NCBI GenBank assembly: GCA_001314905.1 | Contig: LJZT01000035.1 | Span: forward strand, 1-39,223 | From: Phormidium sp. OSCR | GTDB taxonomy: Bacteria; Cyanobacteriota; Cyanobacteriia; Cyanobacteriales; Geitlerinemataceae | Direction: 5' to 3' | Length of the DNA stretch: 39,223 nt | Shown here: in pieces, positions 32,416 through 39,223 of the stretch | Numbering within the stretch: position 1 is the first letter of the stretch | Layout of the letters: every line of letters starts with the position of its first letter | Program-made: the position numbers and the translations under genes | Notes under the pieces: model-generated | Told to the model about the DNA's origin: nothing | Databases searched by the model: none | The model's input: only the letters and a program-made list of their open reading frames with translations

Positions 32416-32956
32416 GGAGTTGTTGGATGGAATTTTAACCAATTATCAAAATTCCTTTATTGACAAGGTGTATGCAGAAGAAAATGATGAGCATGACCTT
32501 CTGATGGATGTCTTTAATCTATCACCTGACCTTAAGCGAGAAAATCGACAATATTGGGGTCGAGAATTGGGGATGTGTTGGCAGTTGCTGGTGACTGAAA
32601 TCTGTAAAATGAACTGTGATGACTTTGAGCCTGCTCTGAAATTTGGAAAAGATGAACCTTGTGATTTAGTAGTTGGACGTTATGCAATTGACACAAAATA
32701 TCGCATGGGTTCTGGGGATTCCGGGACGTTGAAAAAGTTTAAGCGTTATGGAGTTCAGCTCAAAAAGCAAGGCTATACCCCCATTTTGTTGATTTTGAGA
32801 GCCGATAATCTAAAGTCGGCGATTCAGGCTTGTCAAAAGGGGGGCTGGCAGTTGCATATCGGTGATGATTCGTTGAGTTTTTTGCAGGAGTTAACTGGAT
32901 TTGACCTCAGGAATTTCCTGGAGAGAAAAGTGGGAGCTTACCCTGTAAACCGCTAG
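32408..32956 (+). CDS. Type II restriction endonuclease (ApaLI-like)
   Basis: A 182-residue protein with a PD-(D/E)xK-type centre: CDLVVGRYAIDTKYR gives Asp followed by D-T-K on the next strand, then GDSGTLKKFKRYGVQLKKQGYTPILL. That segment resembles, from memory, ApaLI-type enzymes (EIKWRDATTDGDH, GYKPIRVM), including the fixed-spacing helix after the active site; the recognition site cannot be predicted. The N-terminal half (ENRQYWGRELGMCWQLL) is helical. It overlaps the controller gene at its start and the methyltransferase gene by 50 bases at its end in the convergent direction, so strong transcription of one may interfere with the other. Confidence 0.82.
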   Translation: MNEELLDGILTNYQNSFIDKVYAEENDEHDLLMDVFNLSPDLKRENRQYWGRELGMCWQLLVTEICKMNCDDFEPALKFGKDEPCDLVVGRYAIDTKYRMGSGDSGTLKKFKRYGVQLKKQGYTPILLILRADNLKSAIQACQKGGWQLHIGDDSLSFLQELTGFDLRNFLERKVGAYPVNR

Positions 32957-33860
32957 TGTTGTCTAGCCGCTTCTTGATGATTTCAATATAGTCAGGGACA
33001 ATCTCAATGCCAATAGAATGAATGCCGAACTCCTTGGCAGCAACAAGGGTTGTTCCTGACCCAGCGAAGGGGTCTAAAAGAACAGAGTCTGGGGTTCGGG
33101 GGGCGAAGATTTCTACTAATTTCCTCATTAGGGCAAGGGGTTTGACGGTACAGTGAATGTTAAAATTTTCACTTTTATCTCGGGGGATATTTTCTAAGAT
33201 GTTGGATTGAAACCCGCCCCATTCGTCTTGGGTGTAGAATAAGCCAGTTCCATACTCCATTAGGGTTTCTAGATAGTTGTTGACTAAGGGTTTTTGCAGG
33301 ACACAAATGGCTTCCCACTCGTTTCTTAGGCAACTATGCCAGCCTTGCCACTCCTCGGGATGGTCATAGCCTTTTTTCTGAAGCTGTTTTTGGATGTTGA
33401 CACCTTTGGGAATGCCACTAGAGCGTCGATATACGAGAATATCTCGGGCGTAAAATCCGGCTGACTCTAATGCGACTTGAACATGAGCGACGGTTCGGGT
33501 GCTATTAAAAACCAGCACAGTGGCACCGGGTTTGCAGATACGAAATAGCTCCGTTCCCCAGTCTAAACACCATTGTTGGTAATCGAGAATGTTTTGGCGA
33601 TTGCGCTCATACCAACGGCGATTGCGAACTCCTCCGGCTAAGCCACTCCCATAGGGAATGTTTTTGACTAAGGTTTTACTCTTTTTTTGCTTGGCTTTCT
33701 GGACTCGTCTTTGGATTTCTGTGTTGTCCCATTGATGTCCGATAAATTCGTAGTTATAGGGAGGGTCTGTGATACAGACTGAGATGGAGTCAGGTTCAAG
33801 CTGACTCATAACGTCGCAACAATCCCCTTGTCGGATTTGCTGGGTTGGTCGTTGGCTCAT
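32907..33860 (-). CDS. Beta-class DNA N6-adenine/N4-cytosine methyltransferase
   Basis: A 317-residue enzyme protecting the host against the adjacent endonuclease. Catalytic motif IV TDPPYN (31-36) precedes the S-adenosylmethionine motif LLDPFAGSGTT (261-271), the beta-class permutation. IPYGSGLAGG and IHCTVKPLALMRKLVEIF (motif X region) also fit. Start ATG at 33860. It lies 77 bases downstream of the STAND gene on the same strand, so its expression may depend on that promoter. Whether it makes m6A or m4C is not decidable from sequence alone. Confidence 0.92.
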   Translation of the reverse strand: MSQRPTQQIRQGDCCDVMSQLEPDSISVCITDPPYNYEFIGHQWDNTEIQRRVQKAKQKKSKTLVKNIPYGSGLAGGVRNRRWYERNRQNILDYQQWCLDWGTELFRICKPGATVLVFNSTRTVAHVQVALESAGFYARDILVYRRSSGIPKGVNIQKQLQKKGYDHPEEWQGWHSCLRNEWEAICVLQKPLVNNYLETLMEYGTGLFYTQDEWGGFQSNILENIPRDKSENFNIHCTVKPLALMRKLVEIFAPRTPDSVLLDPFAGSGTTLVAAKEFGIHSIGIEIVPDYIEIIKKRLDNTSGLQGKLPLFSPGNS

Positions 33861-33937
33861 GGCGGAGGTTTGGGCGCTGTCTGGGGTGCAGTATAGGCTG
33901 AAGTGCGGTGCTTGTCGATGATTCTGGGATGGCTGGG

Positions 33938-36900
33938 TTAGTCGCTGGGGGAGGTTTCTGGTGGGGGGATGTTGCAGAGGGCTTGGTCGCCCTCGGTGAC
34001 GTTAGGATTAGAGGTGAGGTAGGGTCGCAACCAGTCACAGGCGCGATGGAGGAGTTCATCTAAAGTTTCCACTTTCCAAATTTTCACCGTTCCGTCCGAT
34101 GAAGCCGAGACCACCCTCGTTCCATCTCTATTAAACTCCGCACTATTGACCGGACCCGAATGAGCCTCAAAGGAGTGGAGAAGGTCTCCAGTGTCCACAT
34201 CCCATAGCTTCACGACTCCGTCCGATGAAGCCGAGACTACCTGAGTGCCATCCCCATTAAACTCCACACTATTGACCCCATGCGAGTGAGCCTCGATAGA
34301 GTAGAGGAGTTCCCCAGTGACCACATCCCACAGCTTCACCGTTCCGTCCATTGAAGCTGAGACCACCTGGGTGTCATCCCCGTTAAACTTGGCACTGAAG
34401 ACCCAATGAGCCTCCCATGTGTTGCGAAGACGGATATCTCGCAGAACCCTACTGAGGCTTTCAATGGGTCGCATCGTCCGATAGTTCCGGTTAGACGGGG
34501 TTGTCTGCTGCAACTCCCGAGCCGTTCGCGTTGCTGTTAACAGACCCTGTAACTCGTTATGCTCAAACTGTTGCAAGGCTGAACGACTATGACGCTCCAA
34601 TCGCGTAATTAACCGTGCCGTGTTCAACTCCCGATTTCCCCAAACCACAGCACCCAACGACACCGCTATAACGACGACCCCAACCGCGCTCAGCCAACGA
34701 GTCCGCCGCTTCACCTGAGTTTGCCGCTGTTCCAACTCCTCTAAGGTTCGCTCCGCCGCCAGCCGTTTACGCTGTTCCTCATGCAAACTGGCAATTAACT
34801 CCGACTGGCGGGATTCATAAATCAACTCCGCCAGATAATCATGCACCAACTGATAGCGTTGCGGTTCCCCCGGAATCACCACCACCAACCCCGAGGCCGT
34901 GAAAATTTCCAGGACTAAATCCAAAGCGTCCTGTAACGCCTGACCCTGGGGAGCCTGGGGAATCGGCTGTAAGTCCTGCCAGAGTTCCTCATAAGACCGT
35001 AGAGGTCGCCGGCGCCGTTCATCGGTGAGGAGGTACAAAACCCCATTGGCCAGGCGCTCTTGCTCGGCACCACAGGCTCGGACGATATCATCAAGATATC
35101 CCTGGACTAACTGCTGTTTGGGATGCTCTCCCAATGCCTCATAGGCAGACATCTCGCGAATCTGCTGAGACTCCAACTGAAAGCCGACGAGCTGAAGTTC
35201 GATGGGACGGACGGCTCCCGTCTCCTGGCTCAAATCCGCCACCAGGCGCGTTCTCAACTCTGCCTCTAAATGGGGAGCCAGTTTTGCTAATACCTGACTC
35301 GTCCGTTGCGGCGAGAGATTCCCCAATTTGTGCAACACCTGGCGGCTGAGAATATCCCGACCGATGCAGTCCATGGAGTCTAAGTCATTGCAGAGCAGCA
35401 ATTGACCGACATAATCCGTTCGCAGGGAAAACACCACTTTCAAGGCTCCCAACTGCTGGATATTGCTGCACAACCCACCGATAAACTCGAAAAACTCCTC
35501 ATGGTCTGGCTGGTTGGGGTTGGCGAAGAAAAACTCCTCAAACTGGTCAAAGACCAAAATCACCTGACAATGCTGCTTCTCCAAGGCCTGCAATTTGGCT
35601 GCAATCCGTTGCTGAGGTGACTCCTGGGATATCCCCGCCAGAGACTTTTTATGGCGTTGGCTGGTTTGGTCAATGGCGGCCTCTAGGGTCTCAGTCCAGG
35701 GTTGATAGAGTCGTACCAAAATGGGAACCCCCTCCAGTCCGCCGCTGAAGGTCTTTTCACGCAAGACGGGAAGTAAGCCAGCGTTGATGAGGGAGCTTTT
35801 GCCAACTCCAGACTGTCCGTGAATGACGAGAATCTTGTTCTGGGTTCCCGAGAGGCGGCCTTGCAAGTTGCGGACATCCTCTTCTCGTCCCGATTCTTGG
35901 ATTTCTGGGGGGAGATTGTCCAGGGAACAGCGTTGATAGAGAATCCCTTGCAGGCGACTGGCTCCCACAAAGGCTCGCTGACCGCCGTAGCGTTGCACTT
36001 GCCATTGCTGTTGCTGAATGGAGAAGGCGCGGCGATAGTCTTGGCGGTCGTGAAAATAAAACTGATGCAGCTGCTCTAAGGCGTTCAGCCAGAGGTTAGG
36101 GAAGGGGAAACTCTCTTGTTGGCACAGTTGCTCGTTCACTGCCGCCAGATGGTCGAAGCGTGCCGGGTTTGGGGAGGTTTCGGGATGGGTGATTTCGCGG
36201 GTGATTTCGCTTAAGCTACTGACCAGTTGCACCACGGCGGCGTTGGCGACGAGGTGGGCCAGGTCTGGCTCGGCGGCGGCTTGGAAGTGCTGCTGACTCT
36301 CTTGGAACTGGCGGTTTAGGGGGTGCAGGTCTGGATAATGGAGGTGGCTTTGCTCCTGTTCACTGCGCCAGAGAGGGAGGATGGCCTGCTGAAAGGCTAA
36401 CCAGCCGAGGCGTTTCTGACTGGTGGGGGTTGGAGGTGAGATGGTTTGCCAAAGGTTGGCTCCTTGGTTGAGCTGTTGTTCGGCTTGGGATAACTCTTGC
36501 TGGAGGAGATGCTGGTGACTTTGGATGATGGCCAGGTCGGCTTGGAGGCTGGGGGAGAGGTCGCGGTTGAGTTCGGTTTGAGCCAGGTCGAGTTCTCGCT
36601 GTTCGCTCTGGGAGAGGAGGGGTTGACTCCCTAGCCATTGTTCTGGAGAGGCTTGGGGAAGACGTTGGAAGAAGAGGTCTAAGAGATGGCGCAGTTCTTG
36701 CTCTAAGTCGTCTGGGGTGGGGTAGAAGCGTTTACTGGTGGCCCAACTGTGGAGGTCGTTGGCAAGGTTCAGCATCTCGGTGAGGCTGTTGTCGTCGAGC
36801 CAGATGGCCATGGGGAGGGGACAATCCCGGCGCAGGCGATCGCGGATTTGGTTACTATTGGCTAGAAACTGGCGTACGTCGGCCAGTTGGTTGAGTCCCA

Positions 36901-37168
36901 AGATTTGCACGCCTTCGGGGGAGGATGGCTCGATGGCTTGGACGGCTTGAGCCAGGTTTTGTGCATTTGGGGGGAGATGAACGGCTGTGAGTGAGAAGTG
37001 ATACTGGTCTTGGCAAATCTGGGTCAGGTCCTTAGACCAGCGTTCGCAGGCTTGGCCATAGTTACACCGCACCAGAATCAGTTTAAAGTGACCCCGCGAC
37101 AGGGCCATGGCCTGAGCGAGTTGTTGCAAGGTCTTCTGATTTTTGGCGGCGACATCAGCAGTCATCAT
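33938..37168 (-). CDS. iSTAND/nSTAND ATPase with three WD40 repeats
   Basis: A 1076-residue protein. Residues 1-145 (GHFKLILVRCNYGQACERW, PLPMAIWLDDNSL) look like an inactive P-loop (iSTAND-like) domain without Walker A; 180-330 is helical and coiled-coil. The STAND ATPase follows, with Walker A GQSGVGKSS (451-459) and Walker B VILVFDQFEEFF (536-547), then a winged-helix region ending ELIYESRQ, a coiled coil (LHEEQRKRLAAERTLEELEQ), one membrane helix (WLSAVGVVVIAVSLGAVVWG) and three WD40 blades, then a family-typical tail (LLHRACDWLRPYL). Related proteins sense invaders and oligomerise (Avs-like); here that is inference. The repeat part is short. It faces the AAA/DUF4276 pair divergently and lies upstream of the methyltransferase. 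Confidence 0.9.
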   Translation of the reverse strand: MMTADVAAKNQKTLQQLAQAMALSRGHFKLILVRCNYGQACERWSKDLTQICQDQYHFSLTAVHLPPNAQNLAQAVQAIEPSSPEGVQILGLNQLADVRQFLANSNQIRDRLRRDCPLPMAIWLDDNSLTEMLNLANDLHSWATSKRFYPTPDDLEQELRHLLDLFFQRLPQASPEQWLGSQPLLSQSEQRELDLAQTELNRDLSPSLQADLAIIQSHQHLLQQELSQAEQQLNQGANLWQTISPPTPTSQKRLGWLAFQQAILPLWRSEQEQSHLHYPDLHPLNRQFQESQQHFQAAAEPDLAHLVANAAVVQLVSSLSEITREITHPETSPNPARFDHLAAVNEQLCQQESFPFPNLWLNALEQLHQFYFHDRQDYRRAFSIQQQQWQVQRYGGQRAFVGASRLQGILYQRCSLDNLPPEIQESGREEDVRNLQGRLSGTQNKILVIHGQSGVGKSSLINAGLLPVLREKTFSGGLEGVPILVRLYQPWTETLEAAIDQTSQRHKKSLAGISQESPQQRIAAKLQALEKQHCQVILVFDQFEEFFFANPNQPDHEEFFEFIGGLCSNIQQLGALKVVFSLRTDYVGQLLLCNDLDSMDCIGRDILSRQVLHKLGNLSPQRTSQVLAKLAPHLEAELRTRLVADLSQETGAVRPIELQLVGFQLESQQIREMSAYEALGEHPKQQLVQGYLDDIVRACGAEQERLANGVLYLLTDERRRRPLRSYEELWQDLQPIPQAPQGQALQDALDLVLEIFTASGLVVVIPGEPQRYQLVHDYLAELIYESRQSELIASLHEEQRKRLAAERTLEELEQRQTQVKRRTRWLSAVGVVVIAVSLGAVVWGNRELNTARLITRLERHSRSALQQFEHNELQGLLTATRTARELQQTTPSNRNYRTMRPIESLSRVLRDIRLRNTWEAHWVFSAKFNGDDTQVVSASMDGTVKLWDVVTGELLYSIEAHSHGVNSVEFNGDGTQVVSASSDGVVKLWDVDTGDLLHSFEAHSGPVNSAEFNRDGTRVVSASSDGTVKIWKVETLDELLHRACDWLRPYLTSNPNVTEGDQALCNIPPPETSPSD
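34070..34400 (-). repeat. Three near-identical 126-base WD40 units
   Basis: Inside the STAND gene, units of 42 residues share VVSASxDGxVKxWxV and similar blade sequences, with long runs of identical DNA among copies. A closed propeller needs about seven blades, so the array is short and looks freshly duplicated or contracted. Confidence 0.85.
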
Positions 37169-37334
37169 CCATCCCGGCTATGGCAATCATGAGATGTAGC
37201 TTGGGTTATCATCTTAGTTTATCCCACACTAAAGGGGCTTTCAGGGTTTTTGTCTAAGATGTTAACGTGTCGGCTTGACCGGGACAGAGATTTACAGCAC
37301 CATATAGAAATTAGAATAATTAAATTCGATAGAA

Positions 37335-38531
37335 ATGTCTCAACAGTCGGTTCCTCGAATTGAATACCTCAGAGTTCAGAACTATCGTGCTTTACATGAC
37401 CTTGAACTGAAAAACATCACGCCCCTTACCGCTTTTCTAGGAGCCAACGGAAGCGGAAAATCGACAATATTTGATGTTTTTGCGTTCCTCTCAGAATGCT
37501 TTACGGAAAGTCTCAGAAAAGCTTGGGATAAACGAGGTAGATTTCGAGAACTTCGCACCCGAGGGCAAGAGGGATGTATTGTCATCGAACTCAAATATCG
37601 AGAAACATCTGAATCTCCCCTAATCACCTATCATCTCTCTATTGATGAAGAAAATAATCGTCCCTACGTAGCAAAAGAATGGTTACATTGGCGACGAGGA
37701 CGAACAGGCGCACCCTTCCGCTTTCTCGACTTTAAAAATGGTGCAGGAGACGTCATTAGCGGGGAAATGCCTGATGAAGAAGACGAACGCATCACCGAAG
37801 AATTAGAATCCCCTGAACTTTTGGCTGTGAATACCCTAGGGCAATTTGCGAAACATCCCCGTGTTAGTGCTTTACGTCGCTTTATCACGGGTTGGTATCT
37901 CTCTTACCTCACGGCAGACCATGCCCGCACTATCCCAGAAGCCGGGGTACAAGAACGACTTTCACCAACCGGAGATAATTTACCAAATGTTATGCAATAT
38001 CTTAAGGAAGAACATCCTGATAGATTGGATAGCATCTTAAGAACTTTGTCAAGACGAATCCCGAAACTTGAGAAAGTAGAAGCTTCAATTATGCAAGATG
38101 GTAGGCTATTACTACAGATAAAAGATGCTCCATTTAATCAGCCCATTTTGGCTAAATTTGCCTCAGATGGAACATTAAAAATGTTGGCTTACTTAACCGT
38201 GTTATATGACCCAGACCCACCTCAACTGATTGGGGTGGAAGAACCTGAAAATCATTTACATCCTCGCTTACTTCCTGAACTGGCTGAAGAATGCCGTGCT
38301 GCTTCGACTCACACTCAGCTGATGGTCACAACCCACTCTCCCTTTTTTGTTGATGGGTTAAGGCCAGAAGAACTCTGGGTTTTATATCGAGATCAAAATG
38401 GATTTACGCAAGCAAAACGAACTGCTGATATGCAAGGGGTTAAAGAATTTATGGAACATGGCGCATTGCTGGGGTCTTTATGGATGGAAGATTTCTTTGA
38501 GGCCGGAAACCCCCTAAAAGAAAACCATTAA
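37335..38531 (+). CDS. AAA_21-type SMC/ABC-like ATPase
   Basis: A 398-residue ATPase starting [20 protein letters not shown]. Walker [10 protein letters not shown] (36-44); signature region [13 protein letters not shown]; Walker [14 protein letters not shown]; switch TTHSPFF. This is the AAA_21/AAA_15 layout of OLD-like ATPases, RloA and PARIS AriA, but the TOPRIM part is encoded separately by the next gene, 16 bases after the stop. No membrane segment. Codon use is more AT-rich than the housekeeping genes, though less than the OLD-like gene at 2.6 kb. It is divergent from the STAND gene across 166 bases, which should hold both promoters. Confidence 0.9.
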   Translation: MSQQSVPRIEYLRVQNYRALHDLELKNITPLTAFLGANGSGKSTIFDVFAFLSECFTESLRKAWDKRGRFRELRTRGQEGCIVIELKYRETSESPLITYHLSIDEENNRPYVAKEWLHWRRGRTGAPFRFLDFKNGAGDVISGEMPDEEDERITEELESPELLAVNTLGQFAKHPRVSALRRFITGWYLSYLTADHARTIPEAGVQERLSPTGDNLPNVMQYLKEEHPDRLDSILRTLSRRIPKLEKVEASIMQDGRLLLQIKDAPFNQPILAKFASDGTLKMLAYLTVLYDPDPPQLIGVEEPENHLHPRLLPELAEECRAASTHTQLMVTTHSPFFVDGLRPEELWVLYRDQNGFTQAKRTADMQGVKEFMEHGALLGSLWMEDFFEAGNPLKENH

Positions 38532-38547
38532 ACTATAAACTTGGTTG

Positions 38548-39162
38548 ATGAGCGATTCTTTTTTACATCTTGAATTTTTACTTGAAGAACCCTCTTTAGA
38601 AGAAGCTTTGAGCTATATTCTTCCCAAGATATTGAGAAATAAAGCAACATTTAGAACTCATGCGTTTAGAGGTAAAACAGACTTAATTAGAAAATTACCT
38701 GGTCGCTTAAAAGGTTATTCAGCATGGCTACCTGAAAACTATAAAATCATTGTCCTGATTGATGAAGATAGAGAAGATTGTCAACAGTTAAAGCAGCAAC
38801 TTGAAGCTATAGCCCAATCAGCCGGATTGACCACAAAATCATCTAGTCCTTCTGACAAGGGTTATCAAGTTATTAATCGCATTGTTATTGAAGAACTTGA
38901 GGCGTGGTTTTTTGGGGACGTAGATGCAATTTGTCAGGCTTATCCAAAAGTATCTCCGAACCTAGCGAATCAAGCTAGATATCGAGACCCTGACGAAATC
39001 CAAGGCGGAACGTGGGAAGCTTTAGAACGGGTACTAAAAAGAGCCGGTTATCATAGCGGAGGCTTAGAAAAATTTAGAGCAGCAAGGGAAATTGCTCCCT
39101 ACATGAACCCCTCTATGAACCGTTCTAGTACAGCTTGGCAGAAATCAACCAAGTATTTATGA
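38548..39162 (+). CDS. DUF4276 family protein (TOPRIM-like), partner of the ATPase
   Basis: A 204-residue protein from ATG at 38548. Residues LEFLLEEPSLEEAL supply an N-terminal Glu, IIVLIDEDREDC a DxD-like strand end, and NRIVIEELEAWFFGD is the hallmark of DUF4276. The fold is thought to be TOPRIM-like, so the pair would be a split version of the ATPase-TOPRIM arrangement. The C-terminus (NRSSTAWQKSTKYL) differs from the SFQVF-type ending usual in the family, as far as I remember, so a small frameshift near 39120 cannot be excluded. Start and reading frame otherwise fit. It is co-transcribed with the ATPase. Confidence 0.82.
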   Translation: MSDSFLHLEFLLEEPSLEEALSYILPKILRNKATFRTHAFRGKTDLIRKLPGRLKGYSAWLPENYKIIVLIDEDREDCQQLKQQLEAIAQSAGLTTKSSSPSDKGYQVINRIVIEELEAWFFGDVDAICQAYPKVSPNLANQARYRDPDEIQGGTWEALERVLKRAGYHSGGLEKFRAAREIAPYMNPSMNRSSTAWQKSTKYL

Positions 39163-39223
39163 GGTCAGAGGCTTACCGGTGTAATTCCACTTAAAGGGCT
39201 TAGCCATAGTGCGATTGAAGTAC

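Overview
The window is cyanobacterial chromosome. It begins inside the 5' end of a photosystem II D2 gene. It also carries solanesyl diphosphate synthase, squalene-hopene cyclase, an IsiA/Pcb-type chlorophyll antenna with flavodoxin, and several small cyanobacterial proteins, and it is dense in the HIP1 octamer GCGATCGC. Two heptanucleotide STRR-type arrays and the family mix suggest a filamentous lineage (inference; the sequence does not name the species).

Layout. 1-2.3 kb: psbD start (minus), a UPF0367 protein translationally coupled to an ECF-type ABC ATPase, an NYN/YacP-like nuclease, and tRNA-Asn with promoter and terminator. 2.3-4.2 kb: a small AT-rich insert with an orphan antitoxin-like gene and an OLD-like ATPase-TOPRIM protein. 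4.2-15.3 kb: mostly minus-strand housekeeping genes (aldo/keto reductase, unknown protein, gdhA, clpP, sds, ftsW, a recombinase-like protein coupled to a VOC protein), with two gene-poor stretches that hold hairpins and small ORFs. 15.3-19.8 kb: an STRR array, then plus-strand gshB, a Gfo/Idh/MocA oxidoreductase and shc. 19.8-29.3 kb: glycosyltransferase, a Ser/Thr kinase with WD40 repeats, a 57-residue protein, panB, a histidine-kinase-like sensor lacking the phospho-acceptor His, a vWA protein, manC and a second STRR array. 29.5-32.0 kb: an iron-stress-like locus (CP43-like antenna, zinc ribbon, flavodoxin, Cys-rich membrane protein) punctuated by strong hairpins and two copies of a dispersed palindromic repeat. 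32.1-39.2 kb: a defence-like block holding a controller-regulated type II restriction-modification set with readable C-boxes, a 1076-residue iSTAND/nSTAND-WD40 ATPase directly upstream of the methyltransferase, and a divergent AAA ATPase + DUF4276 pair.

How they work together. The 32-39 kb block is the best candidate for an interesting system: a C-protein-timed R-M unit abutting a STAND ATPase whose propeller has only three near-identical blades, then a two-gene ATPase/TOPRIM-like module. The fused OLD-like protein at 2.6 kb is a second ATPase-plus-TOPRIM architecture in the same window. A plus-strand small RNA candidate with an intrinsic terminator lies at about 21.03-21.11 kb. Family assignments rest on motifs and memory of families; no database search was possible.
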